A stretch of DNA of 64,000 nt from Gordionus sp. m RMFG-2023 (lineage: Eukaryota; Nematomorpha; Gordioida; Chordodea; Parachordodidae), in contig NC_088775.1 in NCBI RefSeq assembly GCF_954871325.1, forward strand, positions 72,021,561 to 72,085,560. The letters run 5' to 3'. How positions within the stretch are numbered: the stretch's first letter is position 1; the number at the start of each line of letters is the position of its first letter. Below are positions 40,476-51,626 of the stretch, in pieces. The notes under the pieces were generated by a model, which was not told the origin of the DNA, searched no databases, and saw only the letters and a program-made list of their open reading frames with translations. The position numbers were made by a program, and so were the translations under genes.

Positions 40476-41534
40476 TTTATTTAGACGTATTAGCATAATA
40501 TCTTCCAAGAGTTGTTCACTCATCCTCGATCTATGTGGTGAAAGAATGAATTTCAAATGTGAAAAAGATCTTTCAACGCTAACCTATGTTAAATGTATTT
40601 ATATGTGAAAATATGAAAAATTAACTTGGGTTGCAGGAACAGCAAATAAGATTTTAGATAAAATATATAATTCAGGGTGTTCCAGCTTAGCAGACTCTCA
40701 AAATGCAAAATATTTTCCTTCTTATCTAATCTTTTATAATCGCTAAATCCAGTAATTATTGTTCAATACTTTTCTCAGCAATCGTTGGCCCTCTTTTAAG
40801 TATTTTATCCTGCCTTTCTTTAAGTTGTATCAATTTCTCTAAATCATCTTCTTGTTCAATAACTTCATCGGAACTTATATCATCAGATAAAATCGGCGTT
40901 GTTAAGCTTTTAATTCGTCTCCATAAATTGACAAGATGCTTTTTCGCACAAATCTTATCATCATCACTTAGTAATACCTGTAATATTTAAGGATTTATAT
41001 TGTTTATATTTAAATATTCCAAAAATAACAATTTTAATATAAATCTAAAATAATTAATTTACTAAGCTTTTAATTAACCTTGTATCTTGGGTCCAGGTAT
41101 ATGGCAGCTAAGAGAATTTCGTTCTTTATAAACCTTTCTTCTCTGTTCTTAAGACAAGAATATAGTAATTGAGCAAAATGGTTTGGATTTTTTTCCAGTT
41201 CGATGCAGCATCTTAACCATGCTGCATAAAAATCTGTCAGTGTTAACTGTTCAGATTGGAATTGTTTGGTTGCGATTTTTAGCGGTTTTAAAATTTCAAC
41301 AATCGTTATTATCTCTTTCCAATCTTCAGTCAATAAATAATCAGATTGCTCTGAAAAAAAATCTTCGATATTGGGTAGTAAAATCAGCCTTTCTAACATA
41401 TCATGGGTTGAATGCCATCTGTGGCAATCTAACACAGGCTTAGTGAGTTTCATATTTTTTAATAACTTTTGGTAAGTGGGATATTTTAATTTTAAATTTA
41501 GGCTCCTAGCTTTTGCAATGGTTTCCACAATAGG
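40476..41534 (-). pseudogene. hAT transposase, C-terminal part
   Basis: Continues the interrupted gene as ELSPIVETIAKARSLNLKL, then HRWHSTHDMLERLILLP and AAIYLDPRYK. A GT..AG intron (41078-40978) leads in frame to VLLSDDDKICAKKHLVNLWR. After decay with stops near 40720-40760 another frame gives ILFAVPATQ, a 42-bp intron (40625-40584), and VSVERSFSHLKFILS with MSEQLLEDIMLIRLN, the dimerisation domain. The copy is dead by a few lesions but young enough to keep its splice sites. Confidence 0.88.
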
Positions 41535-42024
41535 TGATTGTCATAAATGAGTGACATATTTGATGATATTTATTGCGTGAACATTAATAAATAAATTGTG
41601 CAGCTTCATTATTAGACCGTATTTTAATATTTTGTTTTATTTTATTTTTAGATATCGAAATTAAGTTTTGTTAAATCATAATGAGATTGTATTTTATGCG
41701 CTTCCCTATAAAAGGGAAGCGAAATATTATAAAATTTATTATTAACTATTTTATTTTTGTTTTTAATATATTTTTTTTTGGTTGTAATAGTAAATAAAAT
41801 TATTCATTTTTTTGTGTGGGAAATTCAATAAAATTATTATACTCGGAGTTTTGCTTTCTATTCGGACTTATACTCGGAGTTTTGCTTTCTATTCGGACTT
41901 ATACGGCACAACGTGATAGTTGGTGCCGTGACCAAAAAAATAAAGTAAAAACAATTATTTTTATAAATTATTTTTGGAAAAACATTTTTGTGGAGCGTTG
42001 TGGTGGATAAGATCGTCAATTTGA

Positions 42025-42480
42025 AGAACCGTCAAGAACAAGTACCGTCAAGAGCAAGTACCGTCAAGAGCAAGTACCGTCAAGAACAAGTACCGTCAAG
42101 GACAAGTACCGTGTGTAATAAGGGACCGTTTGGGTTGAAAGACCGTCAAGAACAAGTACCGTCAAAAGAGGTGACTGTGGAGTGAAAATTTTCAAAAAAA
42201 CGTAAAGTACACGGAAGTGCTGCCCAAATTTTTGCCGATATAAATCTATTAGACGAAAATCGAAAATTTACTAAAAAAGTAGAGTACACGGAAGTGCTGC
42301 CCAAATTTTTGGTTATATAAATCTATTAGACGAAAATCGAAAATTTACTGAAAAAGTAGAGTACACGGAAGTGCTGCCCAAATTTTTGTCTATATAAATC
42401 TATTAGAAGAAATTCCAAAAAAGTTTATTAGAAAGCAAGTTACACGAAAGTGCTGCCGATTTTTTTTTTCAAAAGACGTC
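42025..42480 (+). repeat. Leader repeats of the gypsy element
   Basis: Two families. A 16-bp unit ACCGTCAAGAACAAGT is repeated about six times at 42027-42112, with further copies at 42140-42168. Then four units of 77-78 bp containing TACACGGAAGTGCTGCCC begin at 42207, 42284, 42361 and about 42439. Both lie between the primer-binding-like site and the first ORF. Confidence 0.9.
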
Positions 42481-42714
42481 AATACACGTAAGAGATTAAA
42501 GATTAGCGGAAGGTATTGATTTTTTTTTGAAATTGATAAATGTATATGTGTATTATTGGAGTTTTTACCTTATTGATTTTATCTTATTGTCTGACATTAC
42601 AAGTAGTTAAGATATTTTTGGTGAAATTAATTATTAATTTTTTGTGAATATTTTATAAAATTTAGTGTTGTTAGAGAAATAAATTAGGAAAAATTTAAAT
42701 ACTTAAATATTTTA

Positions 42715-43413
42715 ATGAAGGGTTTTAAAATTACAAAATATGTGGAGTTGCAATATAATGTATTGGGAGCGGTGGTAGTGTTGATGATATGGTTGTGTAG
42801 TTTATATTTTGGAAGGAGAATGCGAAGAGAAAGGAGTATTAGGATTCGTGGGCAATCGTTGTTGGTAGAGGGGCATAATGGAGAGGATGATAGGTTGGGG
42901 AGAGTGACGTGGTTACCGGTTCAAGAAATAATGAAGGGTTGGGTCAATAATGAAGAAATTGACCGGTTAAAGAACGAGAGGATAGATGACAGACATTTGG
43001 ATGTATACCGTGGACGTCAAGATATGCCAAGGCCGTTCAACAGTGGGGGACAGAGAGGTCGGAATGGTAGATGTTATAAATGTGGGGAGATGGGTCATAT
43101 TGCGGTGAATTGTAGAGATGTCAAATGTTTTGCGTGTGGGGAGATGGGACATATTTCGACATATTGTCCGGGCAGAGCAGAGAGAATACGTTGCACGGGT
43201 TGTGGAAGATTTGGACATGTGTTAAAGGATTGCCGAGTGGGAAAGGTGGAAACAAGGGCAGGTTTTCCACAGAGAGGAGAGTCGTCGGGGGTCGTGAATA
43301 TGAGGAGTATGACGGAGATAGGTGGAAAAGAAGGAAAGGATATTGGAGAGGAGATGACGTGTTTCAAGTGCCGAGAAAGGGGACATTGGGCCAGAGATTG
43401 TAATAAAGATTGA
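42715..43413 (+). CDS. First ORF of the gypsy element, CCHC zinc knuckles
   Basis: 232 residues. Residues 15-34 are hydrophobic (VLGAVVVLMIWLCSLYFG) and look membrane-spanning. From about residue 118 there are four knuckle-like segments: CYKCGEMGHIAVNC, CFACGEMGHISTYC, CTGCGRFGHVLKDC and CFKCRERGHWARDC, the nucleic-acid-binding CCHC type of Gag nucleocapsid. No capsid domain was recognised before the knuckles, which is unusual for gag. Part of a virus-like element. Confidence 0.75.
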   Translation: MKGFKITKYVELQYNVLGAVVVLMIWLCSLYFGRRMRRERSIRIRGQSLLVEGHNGEDDRLGRVTWLPVQEIMKGWVNNEEIDRLKNERIDDRHLDVYRGRQDMPRPFNSGGQRGRNGRCYKCGEMGHIAVNCRDVKCFACGEMGHISTYCPGRAERIRCTGCGRFGHVLKDCRVGKVETRAGFPQRGESSGVVNMRSMTEIGGKEGKDIGEEMTCFKCRERGHWARDCNKD

Positions 43414-43440
43414 CTATATGATGGGAAGGAGAGTAAAATA

Positions 43441-46400
43441 ATGACCGTGGCGTTAGGAGGAGGCAAGAAAGAGTTGAGAGTTAAAATGTTGCAGCAGGAG
43501 GTTCAAAGGGAGTTAATGTATCTGCCGAGTCCAAGGGTATGGTTCGATATCAACGGGAAGATGGTATCTATGTTATTTGATACCGGAGCAGCTATTTCGG
43601 TGATGGGATATGAGGATTTTAGAAGACTTTGGCCGGGTAGTAATATAATTAGAGACGTTATGCAAGTAAGGCAGTTTGATGGATCGGAGATGGAGATGAT
43701 GGGAAGAGTGCATATTGGGGAGGTAGGAAGAGAAGGATGTAAAATGTTGGACTTATGGATAATTAACCGAGACGTTGAGCCGGTGATGGGATGGGATTGG
43801 ATTACAAATGTAGGGCCGAGGTATGGATTCTGGGGAGTATTTGCCCGATGGGGAGTATTTGTGGCGATCGAAGAAGATATTCGGGAAGACTTGATAAATA
43901 TGGTCCGAGTGAATGAAGAGAAGAGAATGTCGAGAGGGAATTTGGAATGGATGGAGGGCCTAGATAATATTGAAGTAGACGATGGAAGATCCATGTTTTG
44001 GGGGGAAAGCGAAGAGAATGCGAGAGAATATAGGTTGGGGAGAGGTCCGATTTATGTAGATGGAGAAATAGGAAATGTCCAAGACAGTAGATATGGAGTA
44101 TTGAGGCCGCTGGTTAGTGAGAAGAAGGGAGAGAATTTTGTAGAACAAAGAGTTGCGAAAAATTTGTGGGGGTGTGGAGAGGGAATAAAGGAGGTCCAAA
44201 AGGAGGTGGAGAAGTTAGTGGAGAGGTATGGAGAAATATTTGAGGAAGAGTTGGGTTGTTTGAAGGGTTATGAGGTGGAGATTCGGATGAAGGAGGGAAG
44301 TGTGCCGAAGTATTGTGCTGTACGTCGTGTACCTTTTGAATGGAGGCGAGAGGTAGAGCAAGAGTTGGATAGATGGGTAAAGGAAGATATTGTATGTCCG
44401 GTCGAATATAGCGAGTGGGCGACACCTTTAGTACCGGTGAAAAAGGCTAATGGGAAGTTGAGATTAGGTGCAGATTTCCGAGTAACATTGAATCCGTGGG
44501 TAGTGGAAGTAAAATATCCGTTACCGAGGATAGAGGAGATATTGGCGAATTTGAAGGGAAGTTTATATTTTTCGAAGGTGGATTTTTCTAATGCGTATTT
44601 GCAGTTGAAGGTAAGGAAGGAGATGCAGAAGTTGCTGACCATAACTACGCCCAAGGGACTATTTGCGTTTAAGAGATTGCCGTTTGGGTTGAGTGTTTCG
44701 GCACCCATATTTCAGAGGACAATGGCGGCCGTTTTTCAGGGTTTGGAGGGAGTATTTTATTATATGGACGATGTCTTGATAACAGGTATTACGCAGGAGG
44801 AGCATAATAGGAGGCTAGAGGAGGTATTTTGGAGAATCAAGGAGAAGGGATTGCGTGCTAGTAGAGAGAAAAGTGTGTTTGGAGTAATGGAGGTTGTTTA
44901 TTTGGGTCATCGGATTAATGGAGTAGAGGTTAGACCTTTGGATAAGAATATGGTGGGTATTGCAAACATGTTGAGGCCGAAATGCAAGTCGGAAATACAG
45001 TCTTTTCTGGGAATGGTTAACTATTATCACAGGTTTGTAGAGAATTTTGCGGAGATAGCGGCACCTTTGTACCAGTTGTTGAAAAAGGGAGAGAGATTTG
45101 ATTGGGGAGATGAACAGGAGGAGGCGTTTGAGGAGTTGAAGTGCCGGATTGGAAAAGAGCCCGTCTTAGTGTGTTTTAATAATGAACTGGAGGTGATATT
45201 GGCGGTAGATGCGTCTCAAAGGGGAGTAGGAGGAGCGTTATTGCATCGTATAGAAGAGCTGGAGAGACCGGTGTTATTTTTTTTCTAGAATTTTTAGGGC
45301 CGCGGAGACGAGATATTCGGTAATTGAGCAAGAGGCATTAGCTGTAATTTTCGGATTGACAAAGTGTCGGGAGTATTTGATTGGGCGTCGTTTTGTAGTC
45401 TATACGGATCATAAGCCGTTGATTCATTTATTCCGGAAGGATAACAAGGAGTTGATGATGTCGCCGAGGTTGCAGAGGTGGTTATTGATGGTGGGTAGTT
45501 TTGACATGGAGATGAGATATCGTAGAGGCCGAGAAAATTATTTGCCGGACATAATGTCGAGATGCGGAGCAGGGGAGGATGTGGAAGAAGGTAATACAGA
45601 GGAGATGTGTAAGAAGGAGGTAGCGATGGTTATGGTGGTATCGAGAATGATGAAGGGAGGTCCGGTAACGTGGGAGGAGATTCGGAAAGAGACGCAAAAA
45701 GATAGGGATTTGAGTCGAATAAAAGAATGTATAATGGGCCGGAAGCCGTGGAAAGAAGGAGATAGAGCTTATAAAAATGTTGGAGGAGAATTGACGGTGA
45801 TGGACGAATGTGTAGTCCGGGGAAATAGGGCAGTGATACCTGGGAAGTTGAGAGGAATGGTTTTAACAATGTTGCATGCAGGTCATCAGGGAATGGAGCG
45901 TATGAAACAATGGGGACGAGAATATGTATGGTGGCCGAGGATGAATGTGGAGATTGAGGAACTAGCAAGACAATGTGTAGTATGCAATACTTGGGCCAGG
46001 ATGCCAGCAAGAGATAGAGAAGGGACTTGGCCGAAAACAACTGAGCCATGGGAGAGGGTTCATGTCGATTTCTTCGAGTACGAAAAAAAGGATTATTTTC
46101 TAGTGGTTGATGCATTTTCTAAATGGGTGGAGTTTGAAGTTGTAAGAGGGTTGACAACGCAAGTAGTGGTCAGAAAATTGAAGAATTTGTGGGCAAAGTT
46201 TGGAGTGGCTAAATCAATCGTGTCTGACGGTGGACCAGCGTTTAGTAGTGCAGAGTTTGCGAAATTTTGCAAAGAAAATAGGATACGGCATATTTTATCT
46301 CCTCCATACCACCCAAGCTCCAATGGGCAGGCAGAGCGGATGGTGGGGTTGGTGAAAGATTGGTTACGAAAGGCAAAGTATGGGAAGGGAGAAGTATGGA

Positions 46401-46867
46401 CGTCGGTGATGTATTATAATAATAGTAGGAGGGGAGAGGATTTGTCTCCAGCAGAGAAGTTTTTAGGGCGCAGAACGAGGATTGGGTTAGATGCTCTGAG
46501 GCCAGAGTCTGAGGGTCCGAGGAGAGAACGGGAGGAGGAGGGACTAGCAAAGTTTATGGTGGGACAGTCGGTGTGGGCGAGGGTATATGGTGAAAAGGAG
46601 AAATGGCGAGCCGGAGTTGTGATGGAAAGGGTGGGAAAAAAGTTAAGTCGGGTCCGTTTTCAGGATGGTAAGGTTGGTGTAAGACATGAAGATCAGATAC
46701 GCAGAGGAACGGAAGCGGGGCGAAAGTGTCAGGGGCAAGAGGTCAACGAGAGGTCCGAAGTTAAAAAAATATATATAGGTCAAGGTCACGGGGGTGGTGT
46801 AGGTGGTCGTTCCGGAAGGCGGAAGGGAAAGGGGAAGTATGATATAAAGAGGGGTATATATACATAA
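43441..46867 (+). pseudogene. pol region of the gypsy element
   Basis: Protease: MLFDTGAAISVMG near 43570. Reverse transcriptase: RLPFGLSVSAPIFQR then YYMDDVLITG near 44760. RNase H: ILAVDASQRGVGGALLH near 45195 and VYTDHKPLIHLF near 45400. Integrase: HAGHQGMERM with CVVCN zinc site (45875-45990), then HVDFF, VSDGGPAF and NGQAERMVGLVKD as the DDE core, and a C-terminal barrel (GQSVWARVYG) near 46560. The order protease-RT-RNase H-integrase places it in Ty3/gypsy. One break was noted, so it is listed as a fossil. Confidence 0.93.
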
Positions 46868-47973
46868 GGTGGGAATATAAGTCAAAGTATGATCGAGTCA
46901 AATTGTAAAGAAAAATTATAATGTATCAGAGTAAAATAGTAAAAGGAAAATTGTTTTTTTGAATTGTTTTTTTGAATTGTTTTTTTTTGTGAAATTTGGT
47001 GGAGCTGAAATAAATATTAGAGAAATGTTTAAAAAATGTTGAATTAAATAAATTAAGGAGAAATAAATTATTAAAAAAAAAAAATATTTTTTGGAAGTTT
47101 AGGTTAAATAAAATAATGTAAAGGGAAAAGGGTTTTGAAAGTGTATATTAAGTAAAATAAATTTTCGAAATATATTTGGTGGAATAAACCGGTAACGAAG
47201 AAGGAATAAGCGGCGGAATAATATTGAAGCGAAAATAGTTGAAGGTTCTTGTGGTAAACGGAGGGGCGGAGGCAGGAATAGAATGGGTATGAATAATGGG
47301 AATAGGTGGATGGGATGATGTAATAAAGAGAAGTATTGAGAAAAGTAAGAATGAATTTAAAAAAAAAAAAGAAACAAAAAGTAATAGTAAAAAAAAAAAA
47401 TAACGGGGTTAGGGTTGAGTGATTTGTATTATAATGTTTTTTATATTATAATGTTGTATTTTGTTGGCAGGGAAGAGTGAATTAAAAGGAAAAAATAATA
47501 ATAATAATAATAAGATGTTAATAAAGGGAGTAATGGTTGTTTGTTGTTTTTAATTTTTCTTAAGAGAAAAATAGTAGGAGTTAAGGTTAAATGATAAAAA
47601 ATATAATAAAATTAATAAAAGTTTTTCTGTTAACGAAAATAGAGAGAGAAAGAGAGAAAAAAAAATAGAGTTAGGGAGATGGGGTATTGAAATATAAAGG
47701 AAATGATTTACGAGTAAGAGAGTGTTGAGAAAAGGAAAATTTTGAATAAGTAAGAGAAGAAGAAAACATAAAATTCATAATTTTATGCGGTAGAGGAAAA
47801 TATCATTTTATTCGGTATGCCGATTATTAATAAGTAAGTCGTTATATATATATATGCAAGGAGAGTGATGAGGAAAGGGAAGGGAAGAAAAGGGGGAAAG
47901 CAGAATAAAATAAAATAATAATAAGAGAAGGTAAATGATTATGTGATATAGATATGTAGACCTGGGTACTCAT

Positions 47974-48366
47974 TTGATGCGAAATACGATAATTAGTGCG
48001 GATATGGAACCGCTTGCTAGTGAATGGAGGGCTTTAGCCCAGGAAGGCACGAGATCAATGGAGGGGAAAAGAAGACCATCAGAGCACTCAAGGGAAACGG
48101 TACGTGAAGAAAGAGACAGGGTGATATGTTATGGTTGTGGAATGGCGGGACATATCCGCAGGTGGTGTCCCAAGGAACGGTTTGATACTATGGGAGGGCG
48201 AACCTGGAAGGAGTCGGAGCCAACGTCCGCATCTTCCGATAACAGAGCAATACAATCAGATCAACGAATGGCGTCGGACACGCCAGTGTTACGGGTAGGA
48301 GAAGATGAGTATAGGCAGTTGTTGGGGCCAACGAGGTCCGATAAAGGGGGGAAATGTCATAAATGA
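47974..48366 (+). CDS. 3' small ORF of the gypsy element, CCHC knuckle
   Basis: 130 residues, ending a few bases inside the 3' LTR. Contains CYGCGMAGHIRRWC, a single knuckle, within a charged low-complexity protein. A knuckle-bearing ORF downstream of pol is not part of the usual gypsy plan. It may be an accessory protein or a captured gag fragment; codon use matches pol. About 1.1 kb of purine-rich non-coding sequence separates it from pol. Confidence 0.45.
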   Translation: MMRNTIISADMEPLASEWRALAQEGTRSMEGKRRPSEHSRETVREERDRVICYGCGMAGHIRRWCPKERFDTMGGRTWKESEPTSASSDNRAIQSDQRMASDTPVLRVGEDEYRQLLGPTRSDKGGKCHK

Positions 48367-48744
48367 GTGACATATTTGATGATATTTATTGCGTGAACAT
48401 TAATAAATAAATTGTGCAGCTTCATTATTAGACCGTATTTTAATATTTTGTTTTATTTTATTTTTAGATATCGAAATTAAGTTTTGTTAAATCATAATGA
48501 GATTGTATTTTATGCGCTTCCCTATAAAAGGGAAGCGAAATATTATAAAATGATTATTATTATTAACTATTTTATTTTTGTTTTTAATATATTTTTTTTT
48601 GGTTGTAATAGTAAATAAAATTATTCATTTTTTTGTGTGGGAAATTCAATAAAATTATTATACTCGGAGTTTTGCTTTCTATTCGGACTTATACTCGGAG
48701 TTTTGCTTTCTATTCGGACTTATACGGCACAACGTGATAGTGAT

Positions 48745-49663
48745 AATTCTATAGCATCTTGAAGTGCCAGCTGAAGTGTGTGAGCTGCACACCGTACACT
48801 ATAAATCGGATAGGATATAATAGTTGATAAAAAAGTATTTTGTATATCATCAATATCATATTTATATACATTTACATCCATATTTTCCTCATCTGCTGAT
48901 TCACTCCTTGTATCATAATCAGTTTCAGGTTGCAGGAGCTTTATAGCTCTTAAAAAATTACAACCATTATCAGAAGTATTTGTTCAATATTAATTTTAAA
49001 TTTTAGTAAAATTTTTAATATATTCTCATTTATATATTCTCCTGTACATTTCTCTTTCAGCTCTACAATTCCAAGAGTCCTCAAATTTATAATGGACTTT
49101 GATATAAATTGAATATTTACACCAAGAATTGACCTATCTAGTCGTTGAACTGCATCAACTTTTAAGCTTATTAATTTTCCTTCTACCTCTCTCGATATTT
49201 TGTCTCGAATTGATTGGGCTGTTTTATTAATAGTTCTGGATAAATTTTCTTTGTTTATAACTAAATTGAGCCCAGATAGGAGTGGATTTATAATTCTTTG
49301 AAATCCCGAATCTTCAATAATTGATAAAGGCCCGCCATTTACAGTAACAAGTTCTAGTATAGAACTCATCAAATCATTAGATGATATATTTATACTTATA
49401 TGCTTTTTTGGAAAAAAGGTTTCTATATTAATTTTAGGTTTTTTTGCCAAAAACAATTCCTGATATTTGGTTTTTTCATTTAAATAATTTAAATATTCAT
49501 TGTTGTGATTTCTTTCCAGGTGTCTTTCTAAATTTGACAAGTGATTACCAGACATTTTTACTTTAAAATATGAACATATTGATTTTTTTTCTATTGTATT
49601 AAGGGTAAAATGCTTATCAAATATGACTATATCTTTAATCTTAAATCTATAAAAAGAGAACAA
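48745..49663 (-). pseudogene. hAT transposase, N-terminal part, BED finger
   Basis: Minus strand. SYFKVKMSGNHLSNLERHLE then RNH is a BED zinc finger (spacing SGN.SNL..HL...H) lacking one cysteine. Then FFPKKHISINISSNDLM, SGLNLVINKENLSRTINKTA and LRTLGIVELKEKCTGEYI, typical of the middle of hAT transposases. One frame change near 48990 precedes TSDNGCNFLRAIKLL, the catalytic-core region, and PIYSVRCAAHTLQLALQDAI just before the insertion point. The reading resumes at 41534 on the other side of the LTR element. Confidence 0.88.
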
Positions 49664-50307
49664 TTTTTTTAAATAGCAATGATTTCAGAATTAAAAAAGA
49701 GATATTTATAAATTTAATTTCATTTATAATATGCACTTCATTAATATCTTGTAAAAATTAATCTGAACCAAAAATAAATGATTAGCATATATAAATTTTA
49801 AAATCATTAATAAGTTCACAAAAACTGCCCTACATTTAACAATTTTTAAGTTAGATGTTTAGAATTTTTTAAATTAACAATATAATAATTTTTACTTTGA
49901 TTTGTTAACCATTTTCTAATTAATAATCTTTAAGAATAATAAGATAAAAATTTAAAAATAAATGGCGTAAATTAATTCAATTGTTTAAAATTTTTTAACA
50001 CTCCAATAGGAATCGAGAATAAATTTAAAAAATGGCATAAATGAATTAAGTTGTTTAAAATTTATTAACACTTCATTTAATTGGAAATTTGAAAATATAA
50101 TATTTGTATTTACATATATTAATATATGATTTTAAATAATACACTGAACCCGGTTGAACCCGGGTTCAAATAAAATTCTTGGGTTCGTTTCGGGGTTTTG
50201 AAAATTTTATAAATGGGGTTCAGGTTCGGTTCGGGTTCAGAGTTTTTTTCTAAAAACCCGGGTTCACTTCTCCGGGTTCGGGTTCGGTTCGAATCCCTGG
50301 TTGTAGT

Positions 50308-51626
50308 AATATAGATATTTTTCAGATAGGTTTATATAATTAATATAGTATTGGGTGAGGTTAACTACTTAACACCCATATCATCTGTCATAATGTTATA
50401 TCCGGAATCATATTTTATATCCTCAATACCATCTAAGCATCAAGATTTGAGAAGAAAAGGTCCAAACATTTCTTTCATCTAAAAGAAAAATTGCCAGGAC
50501 CAGGGTTAAATTGTGGCTAAAATCCTCATAGGTAATAAATCAACCCAGATAGGACTGTTTAATAATACTACCCTGAACTATATTTTAGAAAAGTAATACT
50601 AATTAAGAACCCTTTTACAATTGAAATAACCCCATGCGAATTAAAAACATCTCTGGAAAAATTTTTAAATATAATTTATAATAGTTTTTTATGTAAAAAT
50701 TTGATTGTTAAAAGATTTTATATACTTTTATAAATAGAAGATATTTATGTCATTTGGTTTATTAAACGAACGAAATTTTTTAAAATAGATATCAATTGTA
50801 TAAAGTAGAAAAATGTTTTCCTACTGGGGGATGGGGACATCCTCACTTATTTGCCACTGAAATAAGATATTATTATCTATAAATAATTTTTTCTTTTTTA
50901 TTTATTTTGGGCCCATTTTCTTGATATCGTTGCGATTTTATGGCTTTTATTTTGTACGTTTTATATTTTATTTTAATTTACTAATTTTATGCTAATATAA
51001 TATTAAACTGCTACATTTATCCTTATCTAGTTATTTCTGATTTGAATTTTTTAAATAACTAATAAATATATAATATGAGTAATGACTGAAAGGAAATAAA
51101 AATACTACCATACCAAAAAATTATTTATATATAACTAGCTAGCAATGACATATATATATGTCATTCTTAGCTAGATAACCGCTACAATCTGGAACCAAAT
51201 TATTAGTTATTAATTTATATTCATAAAAGGGTACAATGACTTATATGTCATTGAAAGGGTATCTTTAATTAATATTACACTTTGTAATAACCGAGTTGCA
51301 ATTTAGGATTTATCAGATTATTCGTTTATTTTCCTACAAAAATCATTAGATTCGCGTAAAGTTAAAGTAGCCATTTAAATGAATTTAAACCTTTCTTTGA
51401 TAATTTCTGACACTGATGAAGATCATTTCAATACGAATAAAGACAGCATATCAAATAACATATTATCGTTTCAAATAATATATTCCGACCTATAGAATTT
51501 GCTCACATCACAATCATGAAACCAATTTCTTTATAAATTAAAGAATTACCTAAAATTCATTATGATATAATAAATAATATAATATTTGCAATGTTCTAAT
51601 ATCAATCTTTATCAAAATCATACACA
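50308..51626. other. CDV3 upstream region
   Basis: No gene. Two small inverted repeats sharing AATGACATATA..TGTCATT are at 51143-51165 and 51234-51253. The CDV3 promoter should lie in the last few hundred bases, but no clear TATA or initiator was identified. Confidence 0.4.

Larger units (their letters stand above)
41539..48740 (+). mobile_element. Ty3/gypsy-type LTR retrotransposon, recent
   Basis: LTRs 41539-41919 (381 bp) and 48355-48740 (386 bp) are nearly identical; the length difference is one small indel. Target duplication TGAT (41535-41538, 48741-48744) sits in the hAT transposase gene, and removing the insert restores its frame. TTGGTGCCGTGACC after the 5' LTR is the primer-binding-like site; AAAGGGGGGAAA before the 3' LTR is the purine tract. 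Order: leader repeats, CCHC-bearing ORF, pol (protease, RT, RNase H, integrase), long purine-rich stretch, small CCHC ORF. It looks almost whole, with about one break in pol. The coding strand is G-rich and C-poor, unlike the rest of the window. Confidence 0.95.
40189..50299 (-). mobile_element. hAT transposon split by an LTR retroelement
   Basis: Perfect 8-bp duplication GTTGTAGT (40181-40188 and 50300-50307). Ends are CAGAGATGCGAACCCGAC at left and, read inward, CAGGGATTCGAACCGAAC at right. Subterminal GGTTCGGGTTCGG repeats occur at both sides. Without the guest at 41539-48740 and its 4-bp duplication the element is about 2.9 kb, a normal hAT length. The transposase gene runs on the minus strand. 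Confidence 0.93.

Noticed and set aside
41183-41443. Plus-strand ORF of 86 codons
   Set aside because: Antisense of the hAT transposase C-terminal exon.
43503-46885. Many minus-strand ORFs up to 163 codons in the gypsy element
   Set aside because: Shadows caused by the skewed composition of pol; no motifs.
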